Below are positions 30,226 through 43,200 of a stretch of 64,000 bases of DNA, in pieces. Position numbers and translations under genes: made by a program. Position 1 is the first letter of the stretch. Every line of letters starts with the position of its first letter. This DNA comes from Chaetorhynchus papuensis. Its lineage: Eukaryota > Chordata > Aves > Passeriformes > Rhipiduridae. The notes under the pieces are model-generated. The model searched no databases. It was not told the DNA's origin and was given only the letters and a program-made list of their open reading frames with translations. The stretch covers positions 62,001-126,000 of the forward strand of contig VWYX01000212.1 in NCBI GenBank assembly GCA_013396525.1, read 5' to 3'.

Positions 30226-33190
30226 CTACAAACAGCTGGTACTTTGCCTTGTGAAGATTTCTTCTCTAGGTACACAAGTTTGGCAGTGTTTTATGGAAGG
30301 TGTTCCAGGTTGCAACTAACCACCGGTGCCTTTCCAATAAGATAAGCAGTGTTTACAAATGGATTCACCTCAAATTTCTGCATGACCTTTTAAAAAACTA
30401 AGTCTTTAAAATCAATAAAGTACATTTTCATAATTGTAAAAATCTTTTAATGTCTGTGGTAGATTTATTTGAAGAGTTATTTTAAAAGCAGAATTAGCTT
30501 TTCATGTAACAATGACTATTTTCTGTTACATACTGTCCTCAGATTTTGTTTAAATATCTACAGCTATTCATAGCCAGTGTAATTAAATCTGACTTCTGGA
30601 TTTTTTCCTGTTGCCACCTGTATTATATACTAGTCATGATTTTTTTGTAAAGCCGATGGCAGGTATGAAAGAAAATACAGAAAAACGAGCTTGGATGAAA
30701 TGCTCTATGGATGGGGAAACAAAATGTGGGATGGAATTGTCCCAGGAGACTTGCATGCTTGTGTTTACTGCAGTAGAATAATCCAGCTTTAAAAACAAAC
30801 AGAACTATGTTGATTGAAGTACTAGTTTCAAGCCTTTCTGTTTTCAAGCTAATGTGAAACTCTCATTGAAGCACATGGTAACTGCTTATACCTAGTATAT
30901 GCGAGTGATAAGAGGAGGCCCTCAGACTTCAGCAGGAAGCTTCACAGCACACAAATTTCTCCCTGCATATGAAAATAGTTAAGGTGCATTCATATAACTT
31001 CAGCAAACTTGGAGTCATCTTCTCATGCATGTATAAGCATGTTTTGCTCCAACTGACAAAAAGACAAAAACCCCTGAAAGTAACTGCTAGATGAAATAAT
31101 TGTCCTTGTCAGAGCACTCAAACAACTTTTGGCCACTTCAGTTTCTTTCCAGAACAAGTACCAGGTACCAGGTATTTGAAATAGCACTTAGAAATCTGTT
31201 AAGGATTTTTATGAGGAACTCTGTCTTCACATGTGTCAGTATGTTTAGTCACAAGGCAGTTAGGAAAAAAATCCCTAAAGGTGGTATTAATCATGTAGTG
31301 ACAAAACTACAGTACATGGTATATACATGTACTGAAACTTGTATATGAATTTGTTCCTGTCAGATATATATTTGATCTCACACCATTCGGAGAACATCCA
31401 GATTTGAATTTTTTTCTGTATTACTTCTTACATGGGACCCATCCATACCTGTTTCTCAGAAAAAATGGAACAAATAATGGTTTGAATCTCTTCAATGGTA
31501 ATATTTAGTCACCTTTCACTATAACTTGGGACTTCTGTGCCTCATTTCGTTCAAATAACATGTTGAATAGCTCAGAATTTTGCTTGCTCCTACCTCTGAT
31601 ACATTTGTTAGGTGTGGAATATTTTCACGCCTGAACCTTAGTCCAGTTCACTGAGTGACATGCAGTCTGAGTATACATTTTCCTGTGTGCACTGTCATAC
31701 ACACAGGCTTTTTTAAATTACTGTGTTCACAGTAAGGCTATCTCAGTGTATCTATAGTTTCAGACTCAAGCAAGATGTTTCTGAGATGTAATAGGTAAGA
31801 TTTTTAGAAAGCACTGGAAAGATAAAAAAAGTCCTGCATGAGTTTGAAATGATAGAATCACTGTAAAAGTGAAGCAATGTAAAATGTCTCACAAGACTTG
31901 ATTTGATGATTTTTATTTTTGTTTAGGGGAGGTGATGAATCATTTATAAAATGGTAGATGCTTGCGTGGAAAAATCCAGTCTCGAATTCTTGTCTTTAAA
32001 CTAGACAGTTAGCTGTTGGCAAATGCCTGTGAACATTAATACTATGGTAAATTTGTGAATTGTGATTTCTGACGTGGGTAAAGTTGTAGGAGTGTACATC
32101 AAGAAAACCATGACTTTGACCCATTCCTCCTATATTTAATTGCAGAAGCTGAGGTTGACTTAGTATCTCTGGACTTGTCTGTATTTCTGTTTATATGTAT
32201 TTGGGACATTCCAGAGCTGTTTTTTTGAGGTCTTTGTGTCCTTAAAACTGTGTGCTCTTAAAGCCATGTAGAATCTTGCCCACTATCCACAAGGTCCTTT
32301 TGGCTGTAGTGAGAAAGGAAAAGCAACATGCCTAGAGAGGAAGCTAGCAGTATGGTATGCTGTGAAAAAAACATACAAACTTGAGCCTTGGGGAAAAAAG
32401 GAGGCTGCAGAACTAGATATAGGGTTCTTGGAAAGTGGGATATTGTGAACAGGGAGAGTAAGTGTGAATTTTTTTTTTTTTTTTTAAATACCATCAATAT
32501 TATTTATTTCTACTCTAGTAAAAGTATAGGTGGTTGAGAGTTGCATTTGCCCTACATTTAGATTTATGTAAGAGCAGTAATACAGGAAAAAAATGTAGAG
32601 TGGAAGATCTAGACAAGACCAGGTCATTAAGGAAAATGTGAAATACTTCCACTGTTTAAAAAAAAAGAGAAATGAAAAATTGCAAAGAATACTCAAGAAA
32701 TCAGGAAGATGTCCCAGAGGTTGCTTTGTGTTTTGGGGGGTTCTTGGGTGCTAGACCTTCAGGAGTTCTTCAGGGTTAGAAGCATGCTTATTTTTAAAAC
32801 TTACAGCTCAACTTCTCATGTAATTAGCCATCTCTGAGACTTTTATGAGAACAGAAGGAAAAGTGCAGTGAAAAAAACTCAATAGAAATGCTGATTTTTT
32901 TTGCCTTTTTGTCTCCTCCTGATCTGACCTCTTGCCAGCTGATGGAATGATATAGACACAAAGATGTAGTGATGCAGCTCACAGTAGCACAGCCTCATGG
33001 AGGAGGTTTCCTGAGCAGCTCTTTGGGAGCTGTCACTCTGTTTTTCTACTTCTTGGTTTGTACCTATTTATGATGCACACCAGAGCAGCACAACGGGCAG
33101 CAGCAGGTGCAGGAGAAGGGACACACATGGCAGGGCAGAGCTTGTGTGAATGGAAGTTGTTCTTCCCCAGCTGACCTTGGACCTGCTGAC
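30226..33190. other. Intergenic, AT-rich unique sequence
   Basis: No gene is recognised. There is a 17-T run at 32469-32485. Open frames are short and non-homologous. Confidence 0.6.
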
Positions 33191-33194
33191 TGCT

Positions 33195-33900
33195 GTTGGC
33201 AATGCAAGCAGTGACAACCCCACACAGCCACTCTTTCACTCTCCTGCAGTGGGATGGTGGAGAGATATGGAAGAGTGAAAGTGGGAAAACTCATGGGTTC
33301 AGTTGATAAAGACAGCTTAGTAGGTAAAGCAATAGCTGCATGAACAAGTAAAGCTAAACAAGGAATTCATTCAGTATTTCACACGGTAAGGCTGTTCTTC
33401 AGACAAGTTGTCCAACTGTGGGATGAGTGCATTCATGGTGTGCTGGGTGAAGAACTGGCTGAAGGGCAGAGCTCAAGGGTTGGGGTGAACAGGGCTGTAG
33501 CAATGGGGAACAAAGATGACAGACCCCCTTGTATGTCCCAAGAAGATCCGTTGATTTCCAAAAATCAACCCCTCTTTATACCCTTAATGTCAACTGAAAC
33601 CAAACTGAAACCCAACAGAACTTAATAGAACAAGGGCACCCATTGGCTGGCACAGCTGCCGTGCTGCTGTCCATGCATCCTCTCACCCAATCAGCTCCCT
33701 GCTCACATGCTGTCCATGTGTTCCTCCAGCCAATCACAATCTCACTGCCAGCTGTCACTCAACTGCCTCTCTCCTCACTCCAACTGCCTCTCACCCTTCA
33801 ACCGACTGCCAACTGTCCGGCCTGCAGCTGGGCCTTTTCCCACAGGGCCTGCTGGGGAGCATAAGCCTCAACCATTTTAACAAATATAACTCCATATTCC
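33195..33900 (-). mobile_element. ERV LTR, antisense, with TATA and CCAAT-type boxes
   Basis: The left part (CTGCAGTGGGATGGTGGAGA, AACTCATGGGTTCAG, AGCTAAACAAGGAATTCATT) matches a common avian LTR R/U5 read backwards. TTTATACCC at 33573 reads GGGTATAAAG on the - strand, a TATA box. CCAAT/ATTGG boxes follow at about 33641, 33689 and 33733. It ends where a CR1 copy starts, so one inserted beside or into the other. Borders are approximate. Confidence 0.6.
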
Positions 33901-33904
33901 ACAC

Positions 33905-34885
33905 AGGGCCACATCTGGCTGGTGACTGGTCACCAGTGGTGTTCCTCAGGGCTCCATTCGAGGGCCAGTTCTGTTCAATATATTTCTCAGTGGTCTGGAT
34001 GCAGGCTTGAATGCACCATTAGCAAGATCGCTGATGATTCCAAACTGGGAGGTGCTGCTGACTCTCCTGAGGGACAAGATGGCTTGCAGAGGGATCTGGG
34101 TAGCTTGGAGCATTGGGCAGTGATTAAAGGGATTAAATTTAACAAGTCCAAATGCACCTAGGTTGGAGTAGCACTTGACACAAATCTAAATTGGGTGAGG
34201 AGTGGCTGGAGAGCAGCCCTGCAGGAAGGGGTCTAGGAGTGCTGATTGGCAGCCAGCTCAGTATCATACAGCAGTGTGAGCCTGGGCAGCCCAGAGGGCA
34301 ACCCATGTCCTGGCATGCATCAAACACAGTCAGTCCAAAGAGGTGATTATCCTGCTGTATTCACTGTTGGCGCAGCCTCACAATTGAGTATTTGTGCGAG
34401 ACCCACCATGTAAAAAGGATGTGAAGGTTCTTGAATGGATCCGGAGGAGGGCAACAAAGCTGGGGAAGGGACTGGCAGGTATTTTCTCTGAGGAGCAGCT
34501 AAGGACCCTGGGCTTATGTAGTTCAGAGAGAAGGAAGCTCGGGAATGACTACACTGCTCTCTACAGCTTCCTGAGGAGGGGTAGTGGAGATGCAGGTGCT
34601 GATCTCTTCTCCCTGGTAGACAGTGCCAAGTCTGGGAATGGCTAAAAGCTGTGTCAGTTAGTGAGGTTCAGATTTGACATGAGGAAACATTTCTTTACCA
34701 AGACCAAACCCTGGAACAGGCTTCCTGGAGAGCTAGTCATGCCTGACCTTGCCTTTCAGCAGTTAAGAGTCATTGGACACAGCCCTTGAGAACATGCTTT
34801 AACCTTTGGTCAGCCCTGAAGCGGTCAGGCAGTTGGACTGGATGATCAGTGTGAGTCCCTTCCAACTGAAATACTCTATTCTATT
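33905..34885 (+). mobile_element. CR1 LINE, truncated, includes end of reverse transcriptase ORF
   Basis: It begins with CR1 ORF2 sequence. A conceptual frame at 33960-34160 shows FNIFLSGLDAG and IADDSKLGGAAD, a decayed version of the RT catalytic-region ADD motif. Then come GGATCCGGAGGAGGGCAACAAAGCTGG, CTCTACAGCTTCCTGAGGAG and CTGGAACAGGCTTCCTGGAG, ending in CCTTCCAACTGAAATACTCTATTC. Stops and frameshifts break the frame, so it is dead. It is about 980 bp, the longest CR1 here. Confidence 0.9.
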
Positions 34886-35265
34886 CCCATACGTGCATGA
34901 AATAGGCAAATAAGAAACTGGAACACAATCAAATTTCACTTTAGCAGGATTAAATATTTTCTTATTGTTCCTCATAACAATTGTGACTAGAAGTTGAAGT
35001 GTTTTGATGACCTCACCGTTCATTTCTGTACACATTTTTGTTGAAGAAGTAAAATTTTCTCATTTCAGAGCATATGAGAATCATAGATAATAAGAAAACT
35101 TAATTGTTTTCCTCGATCAGTTTCTGTATCTGTATTAGATAAGACTGAAAGAATCATCTGACTTTTACAATCAGTAAGAACTGCCAGTGGCAAATGCACA
35201 TCTCATGGAACATATTTAGAAGTATGCAGATAATTAATTATAACAGATTGATCATTGTGCTAGAT
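34886..35265. other. Intergenic gap between repeats
   Basis: AT-rich sequence; nothing recognised. Confidence 0.5.
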
Positions 35266-35269
35266 TATA

Positions 35270-36090
35270 GCTCTGATAATGTACCACAATATGACATTCT
35301 TGTCTGACTGTATGCAAATGTATTTTGGGATGTCCACATGGTCTTCTACAGTGCAGTTTTGGATAGTGTGGATATATACAATATCTGAGTCACTCTGGGA
35401 TCTTTGTGTGACTATTGTGGTGGCCAACAGCTGGCCTGAAGGCCTCACAGTTATAATTAATCCCAGTTTATAAGTCCCTGTTTTATAACTGAAATAATTG
35501 AGACATAACTGAAGTATATAAGTACCTTGACCGGTAAGTTCTGTAATCAGACCAGTATAGACTGTTGGAGAGCAGGCCCAGGCCGTTGGGGATGCAAGCA
35601 AGCTATTGGCTGGTTGGCTGGGTGGCAATTGGTTCAGCCAATAGGGATGGACCGTGCAGACCTTCAGATCTATATAAGTAAAGGAGGACTCAATAAAGTT
35701 GGCTGTTGTGCATGAACCCAGTGTGTCTTGTCGCTTGTCTGTCTCTGAAGCTGTGTCATGTGACAAGGTGTGTTTCTGAGATCATCTTGGGCGGTTGGCT
35801 CTGGCCTTGGAGGTTTGCTAGCATTTACTTTTTGCATCCTAGCAGTGTTGAATGCTTGCCATTCAGGCAAAGACCCCACAAGGACTAGGGAAGGCACTAA
35901 AGGTGAGGGGGGAGCTGGACAGGTGTCTCTCAACAGCAAGAATCATGCAAACACTTGACCAAGTGACTAATGGTGAGGCATGCTGGGCAGCTGCTGAGTT
36001 GGGACCAGTCCCCAAAGCATAACCTTGTATCATAAGCACTTCAGTGCTTATTTGAAGGCAAAGCTTATCCAGGAAGACAGGACAGTAAAA
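35270..36090 (+). mobile_element. ERV LTR with TATA box and poly(A) signal, sense
   Basis: TATATAAG lies at 35671-35678 and AATAAA at 35692-35697. CCAAT/ATTGG boxes occur at about 35604, 35627 and 35637. A GTGTGTCTTGTCGCTTGTCTG region like retroviral R/U5 follows at 35720-35745. Only 14 bases separate the two signals, so AATAAA falls before or at the likely cap site. No intact gag/pol is seen. Both ends are estimates. Confidence 0.6.
35671..35697 (+). promoter_or_regulatory. LTR core promoter: TATA box and overlapping poly(A) signal
   Basis: TATATAA at 35671-35677 and AATAAA at 35692-35697. Transcription would be expected to start near 35700. Confidence 0.5.
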
Positions 36091-36104
36091 CAAAATATGG
36101 GAGC

Positions 36105-36755
36105 TGCAGAGTTGAGGAATACTCCCAGTGCAGGCAGCTCAGTGAGCAGCTGCAGTGCAAGCTGGGGGTTGAACCCTGGGTGGGGGGAAATGGCCTCTGG
36201 CCACCAGCCCTGACCTGGCACTGACTGTTCTGACTGTTTACCTAACAAAGGGCATGGACACCTGTGGCAGCAGACAGAGAGGGGCATGTGGTGTCTGTGG
36301 CTGGTCACCAAGGGACTCTGTAGAACCCAAATAAACAAAGAGGGGACTCCAGACCAATTATCATGACCAGTAGGCACATGTAAGGTGCATGAAGTGTGTG
36401 TGAGGAACATGTCCACAGACCATAGGGATACAAAAGCCCAGAGATCTCTTTGTTTGGGGTCCCTCCCCAGAGCCATCAGCTTGAGCTGTTGTGTTGCTGC
36501 TGCACCACGATTAAATGACTTAAAGGAACCAGACTTCTGGGACTCTGCTACAGGAAACCTGGGGCTGAACTTGTTGGGGAAACCTGTCTGACTGTATGAG
36601 AGAGGTGTGTGTACAGAGTGAAGTGGGCACCTTTTGGCTTGCTGAAGCCGCCTGCTGCAAAGAGGCTTCAGTCCCAGTAGTTAAAGTCTGGGGTGGTGCA
36701 AGTGTGACTGCTAGAGTGACATCAGAATGGTCAGACATGAAAGTTTCCTTAACTT
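36105..36755 (+). mobile_element. LTR-like repeat, copy 2 of the family at 11690
   Basis: It aligns with 11690-12157 at both ends and carries an extra middle part (36280-36470). It directly follows the TATA-bearing LTR, so the two may belong to one ERV or be a nested insertion. ACTTCTGGGACTCTGCTAC and GACATGAAAGTTTCCTTAAC mark its right half. Confidence 0.58.
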
Positions 36756-36759
36756 ACCC

Positions 36760-37138
36760 AATCCCCTGCCAAAAAAGGGAAGGGAGCAAATGAAGGAATT
36801 CATGTATGGTTTTAATTTTTTTCCTGCTATCCTAAGAAGCCTGCATTAGCTTGTTATGGCACTCAGGATGCTGTGTGAACTGGGGAAAAGATTGCTTTTG
36901 AATGATACATGGTTTAGAAAACACAGAAAAGTTAAGAAGTGGTTCACAAAACTACAGTTCCTGTTTGTGTCTGGAGATTGCTTGTCGCATAATGTGAACC
37001 CTGATCCTGCAGCTAGATCCTGTAGGATTGCTGTGGTAGTTGATGAGATGGCTGTGCTTTAGGCATTGGTAGACTGGCATAGACATATAGCTAATTTTTT
37101 TCCCTTTTTTTTCCTTATTCATGTCTAAGAAAGGAGTA
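36760..37138. other. Intergenic gap
   Basis: No element recognised. Confidence 0.5.
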
Positions 37139-37282
37139 AACTGGAACAACCTTCCCAGAGATGTGGTAGAGAGTTTTAATTTGGATTGGACAGGGTTCTA
37201 GAAAATCTCATCATGGCTCTTTCCCATGAAAAAGTTGGGCCAGATGACCTTCCAGCCTGGGCTGTTCTAAGATTCCATGTTT
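37139..37282 (+). mobile_element. CR1 LINE 3' tail fragment
   Basis: AACTGGAACAACCTTCCCAG, AGATGTGGTAGAG and GGGCCAGATGACCTTCCAGC run to CTAAGATTCCATG, an old divergent CR1 3' UTR. Confidence 0.75.
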
Positions 37283-39190
37283 TAAAACTGTAAAACCCAC
37301 TTGCATCTTCCTTGCAGGGTTAAATTAGCCTAAGCAAAGGTGTGAGCTTAAATACTTTAGTAGGTTTGTAATAATCTCTGTGAAGCTTTTATTGTGGAGC
37401 AAGAAAGCTGACACATATGTATAAACCAAGAAATAGAATGCTTTTATTTGCTATTACCAACTCTGCTAATCTCTAGTTGCCTGATTGCCAGCTATTTGAA
37501 GCCATGCTACAGGCATCTTTGGTGCCATCCTCAGGATCTTTTCCTGCCGATTTAATGTTCCCTGCGTGAGGCATGAACATAACCCTAAAAGGAGCATTTG
37601 TGCAGTAAGATATGACTGTTGGCTTAATTGATTACTTGCTTAAATATATCAGGGAAAGTTATCTGAACACCTTTAATATGCATACATAAGAATATGTCTT
37701 ATTTATATGTACATGTGTATGTATGTATATATATCTTTTATATAAATTTCACAATGCCAAAGAGAATTAATTTTAATACATTATCTTGCTGCTATATCAG
37801 CAATCTTGTATGGATATATTAATATGAAATTTATATACATATGTCTGTATGTTTACCTGTTCAGTTTACTAGACTGTGCATTTGATACATATTTCTGCTG
37901 TGGGCATAGATTCCAATATCTCATTTAAAACTATGCTTAAAACTGAAAGTCCTCCTTTCTGTAATTAGCAGCTGATTGTACTTCAGATACTCCATCACTG
38001 GCATGCTCATCAGTAGTTAACGATGTGACACTGACAACACAGCTATTATGTGACAGCTGTAAGTTGTCCAGAGGAAAGGAGAATTTTTCGTTCCATCTTG
38101 GACAGCGTGGTAATAGAAAAAAGATGAGATCAGACAGGGGCTACTGTTTCAGGGACATGTGATACAGACCGAAAACTTATTTTTGTAGAGAAGAGGTCTT
38201 AGGGGACATGACGAACTTGTTCTCCTGCATTGTCAGACAAGAAGAGCGCATCTGCATCTGATAGTCCAGCTCAGTTTGTGAAGTTTTACATAATTTCTTC
38301 TTCCTTTTCTTAGAATTTATAATAAGGGGGAATATTTGAGAAGGATATCTGCTCTTACAGAAATTATACTAACTCACAGGAACTCTGAGTTTCAGAAGTA
38401 GAGCATTATAAAGCAAGCAAAATATGGATTTAAGTGCTGAGTGCTTGTCTGTTCAGTGGAGAGTCGGAGTAAAGTGTAGAATTGCCAGGTGGTTCAGGAG
38501 AATGGCAAGATAATGGGTGCTCTTATGTCCCACTGGAAGTAATTTTGCCTAACTTTTATACAGGATTAGATTTTCCTTATGTAACCAAAATACTAACCAA
38601 AGATTTCCAGAATCAAAGCTATCATGAATGGGTTTATTGTGTTATATATTTATATACTTATGTATGTGCACTGTATTATATTTTTGTATGTGCTGAAATT
38701 GCAGGAAGTGAAAACCTGGAAAATTTAAGGAGTCTGGCTATGCAAGGTGATGACAGAACCAAAAGCAAAGTTAATTTCAGAACTCTTGACAGTCCCAATT
38801 GCCATCAAATTACTGCTGTGCCCAAAGTTTCTTTTGGCTCATTTCCTTGGGAGCATCTGCCTTTATTATTGTTTAGAGAACAGAGTTGGGAGAGAGTGGT
38901 TGGGATGGAAACAGAACTCTTTCTTGGGATTTTTTTTCATTTAATTTACTGTTTGTGCTTGGCAGTACTCGGAATTGTACTTATGAGTTATAAAGACACT
39001 GATTCTTGCTTAAAGGCCTTTGGAATTAAGCAGCCATGAAGGAACTCTCCACGGTGGAGTCAGGCTGGTTACCTGATATTCCCTTACCTCCCAGAACTGT
39101 CAACCCTTTCATCTCTTTTTTCAGCATTGGTAGTTGAATATTCTCCAAAGTGCTCAGGTTCCTCAGACGTTTTTGCCGATAGCTGAAAAT
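37283..39190. other. Intergenic, AT-rich, with an unusually long non-coding open frame
   Basis: Microsatellite-like TATATGTA tracts lie at 37700-37740. The open stretch 38482-39039 has no ATG for its first 86 codons and no recognisable domain, so I do not call it a gene. Confidence 0.55.
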
Positions 39191-39196
39191 TTCTGC

Positions 39197-39210
39197 CCAG
39201 CAGATGGCGC
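39197..39210 (+). promoter_or_regulatory. Candidate CTCF-binding site
   Basis: CCAGCAGATGGCGC matches all 14 positions of the CCASYAGRKGGCRS core. It is forward-oriented and lies in a gene desert. A GGCGC...GCGCC inverted repeat (39206-39223) and a TATAAAA at about 39242 follow. Confidence 0.45.
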
Positions 39211-39249
39211 ATTTGTACAGCGCCTGAGACCTGCTTGAGCATATAAAAC

Positions 39250-40075
39250 TACTACTCTGCTCTTGAACTTTCCTTCATGCTGTTCAGCTAGTTAAGATTA
39301 CACAGAGTGATTGCACAGTGATACGTACACTTTTTGCTCCACAGAAGAGAAGGGGCATATTTTGTCCATCAGTATCCTTGGAGGAGATGGTTCTTTTGAA
39401 CAGTGTAAATTGTTTATCTCTGTTTTATTCTAAAGTTGAAGCTCTTCTGTTTAAACTGAATGGTGCCACTTGGTTTCTAAAATGCAGGAAATGTTGGAGG
39501 TGATTTTGGTGAACGTGGGCAATGAAGAGTATCTGAATGGGCTCTAGAAACCTATGGGGGAGAACACTGACCTCTTGGTGCCCCTCTCCTGGAAATTGTA
39601 CCTCCACATCCTCACCATGGCCCCTCTGATAGCTCACTATACCTCCTTCCTGCTGCTCAGCATTAAACTTAAAGTTTCCAGGCGGAAATATGAAGAATTG
39701 TGAGTGAGACAGCATGTCACCCTTACCGGCTGTATCACTAACCTCTATCCTGGACTAGATCAGCATACCCTGACACAGACATTTCTTTCCTTTAAGACAT
39801 TAGTATAGTTAATTTCTGAATAAATTTTACACTTATCTAAAAATAACACCTTGTAAATGAATTTCTAGCAAAATTTGTGCCTGGTGTCATTCTAAAATGC
39901 TTGTATTCTATTGTGCAATTAGAAACCAATTATGAACTTGCATATTCCATGCATAGTTAGCATTGAAAAAGCATGATAATGGTTCTAGTGTTCTAAGGCT
40001 TAGATGAAATCAAGTCAAATCTGCTGCTATTGGGTGTTCCCTAGACAAGCTTTTTTGCTTAGTCTGTTAAGGATT
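39250..40075. other. Intergenic, no clear element
   Basis: The stretch 39520-39720 is slightly richer in G/C and could be an old repeat, but I cannot assign it. Confidence 0.45.
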
Positions 40076-40077
40076 TT

Positions 40078-40212
40078 GTGGCATGGTTTGTTTTGGTTAT
40101 TTTGTAGGTTTTGTGGGTTGGTGGGTTTGGGTGAGTTTTTTCAGGGTTTTTTTGTTTGTTCGTTTGTTTGGGTTTTATGGGGTTTGTTTGTTTGTTTGTT
40201 TGTTTTTTGCCA
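40078..40212 (+). repeat. TTTG-rich simple repeat
   Basis: Imperfect (TTTG)n with TTTTGG variants, ending in five perfect GTTT units near 40185-40204. Confidence 0.8.
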
Positions 40213-43200
40213 TGAGAACATCCAGAAATTGTAATGGATTTGGATTATGAAGAGAAATAGTATCTTCTTAGTACATTGATGCTGAAATGAAGAAACTGCA
40301 ACACCTGCTCCTGATTGTACAAGCAGGCCTTTATAACCACATCATTGAACTCTCATGTGTTAAGAGCTGTCTATTCTAACACTTGAAATGGGAAAGTTTG
40401 CATATCCTTGCATAAGACTTGTTTCTTTTATCAGTTACTATTTCTAATGACTTTACAATAATGGTATCTAAATATGACAATTATGGAAATCTGTGGGAAA
40501 CTTGAAAAGCTGATATTTAGTCAAAGGCTTTTTGTTGGATTGCTCCCTAATAATGTTTATATTTGCCATCTAGATGGATCAGAGTAAATATTTTTATTTG
40601 ATTTTGCACATATTTTGAGCTGCATTATATTAAGTATGGAATTACAAATACAAAAAATTGCTTGTGGCTAGCACAGACATTTTTCTTCCTCACCTATGCC
40701 CTATATAGCAAACTTGTGTAAAGTAGAGAAATGCTCTGTGAAGAATCCAACTTCTGCCTTTTGTTGCTTTTCTTGAAAGAAATAGGGAACTAGTGAGCCT
40801 TCTCAACAGTGAGCTCACAACATTGAAATTACTGTTCACTGACTCCTCTCATCCGTGAAGACAGATTGAGTGTAAAGGCAGATGTATAAGTGGAACCTTT
40901 CCAGCTTTGTCACATCTAAAAAACTGTAGCAGAGCAATGTAGTCTGAGCCACATCCCTACAATTTTTATGGTTCTCTCATAGAAGATATCTGTGCAATCT
41001 GTGGTTAAATTATGGAGAAAAACAGTGCAGTTACTACATAAAGTTTTCTTACTGAGCTTTTAAGAGAATGCTTGTGCTGATACTGCAAGTCCATGATCAA
41101 GCCCCGAAAATAATCAGATTTGATAGTCAGAATGATTAGTATCACTGAAAAAACTATTAAATATCCTGGTTACAGGCAAGTCTTTAATTTTGCCTGTACT
41201 CATACACTGCAGACCAGAGTGTGTTAGATGTCTAGTCACTATTCCAGTTCACCCAAACGGCAGTAGTAGAGGAGTTGCACCAGGGAGAATTTACTCTGCT
41301 TAGTGACATTACAGCTGCACAGTGCACATCAAAAAACTACCCTTGGTCGCAGCTGTCCAACAGTGCATCATGAGCTGGCTTCATTTTTATACATCTACAT
41401 TGCCATACACATGTTTTAGGTTAAAATAACTCAGTGTCTATTAATCTTTGTAATAGACCCTTAGAGATCCGCTTCAAGGCTGCCTCATCTTGTTCTCCTT
41501 TTCTGTTAAATCCATGGCAATGTCTTTAGAAGATATTTTCCTAATCCTCTCCTGGATTTTAAGTTTGTTTTCTTTGTTCTATTGAACTTCCAGTTGGAGG
41601 AGAATAACTGTTGTATGCTTGATGAGTTACTCATCTGCCAGGAAGCTCCATCAAGTCAGATCACTTTCTCCTATAGTTGCTCATTCAGTCATGCACAGAA
41701 GCTGAGTCATGACATTATCAACTACAAGGAGTTAGAATAGCATTTTGTATAACTTTTATAATAGTTTAATAAATAATTTTCAAAATTGGACAGGCCAAGT
41801 CACCATTACTAGAACTTTTTATGCCAAGAAAAGTCATAAAATGTCTTTTATGTCTTTTATTTAAAAGACCACATAGAGCCATAGATGGTCATCCACTTGT
41901 TTAGATGAGATCTTATAGCTGGTGTTTCTACCAGGAAACTTTGCCTGACTTGGATTTGTTCTGGAATGGAGATCAGTAGAGTTTAAAACCCAGTTAGTGC
42001 AGTCCTCTGGTCTGCAGCTACTCTGCTGATTGATACAAGTCTGCTGATGCTAGGTGCAACCTCTTGCTTGAAATAGGTTTTCCCTGCAGTTCAGCCTTAC
42101 AGGCAAGGAAAGACATTTACCTACCAACGGACAACTTTGCTAAAGTTTATACTTTTGAGGATCAAATGCACAATTCCAGTGTTTGCTCTAGACAGTGAAA
42201 TGAAAGGTCTTTGTATTCTACATAGGCCCATCTCTAAATGCCTTGCTTTTTCTTCCAGAGGAAACACGGGAACAAATTTTAGGATTAAAAAGGTAATTTG
42301 GCAAGCTGCTACCTTAGAGACTTTTGTCCCTTCTCATCTAGCTATGACTGCAGAAGTATTCTTGATTGAATAGCACTCTTGTTTCTGCCCCTGTAAACTT
42401 GCTTGGGAGTGGTAAAATTAGTGGATGTTTCTTTGGCAATGAGGCTGCACATCTACTGGTCCTGGGACTGTTGCAGCTTTTCCCATTGAGTGTGGCTGCA
42501 GGTGCTTTTCCCAATCTGCTTCCCAGTTAGAACTGTAGTGAAAGTATTTCCACTCACTTCATGAAACAATGGATCAGACCTTAATAAATAATGAAAAGGT
42601 GACAGCAACAGATTTTTTTTGCATTTGCATGAAAGTTTCAATATAAAAGGTTTCTAACGTTACTGAGCTTCACTCTTCTCTCAGGTTCATTACACAAATT
42701 CTTTTATGTGGCTTGCTTCTCTATAAGGTAGTGGTGTGACACCTATCTATCTGATGTGCCACTTTTTAGGAGGTGTATATTTACAGTCTCTTTTGAAGAT
42801 GAAGAAAACTATTTGGACTGAGTTAAGCTTAATAGTTCTTTTTATTGAGAGCTAAGGAAGTAAGTTTTTTAAAAATATGCCTTTGAAGTTATTAATAATT
42901 GTTTTTCCAGAAATATGGGCATTTCTTTGAGAAGACATGACATAAAAGTTAAATTACAAGCTGCATCAAGCAGCCTGAACTGGTCCTTATAGGTAATATA
43001 GAGTGATTTTCTTCCTATTCTGCCTAAAAGTTAAAATTTAATAATCAGTTAACAAACAGTTTATTTCAGCTCATAAGACATATCAACATGTGAGTATAAT
43101 TTTATATAAAAGAGGTATATCGAGAGTGTAAGTCACATGAAAATTAATTACTTTATTTGTACAAAAATTTGGAAAGTGTTAAGGGTTTAGGTAAATACTC

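Noticed and set aside
33922..34161. Reverse-transcriptase-like open frame
   Set aside because: A decayed remnant of CR1 ORF2, listed as part of the CR1 element and not as a gene.
35260..35766. 168-codon - strand open frame
   Set aside because: It runs antisense through an LTR with a clear TATA box and poly(A) signal on the + strand; no domain.
38482..39039. Longest open frame outside TNS3 (185 codons, with two hydrophobic stretches)
   Set aside because: The frame opens at TTG, and the first ATG is at 38740, codon 87. There is no known domain and no splice or promoter context. A chance frame of this length is uncommon but plausible in 64 kb of AT-rich DNA.
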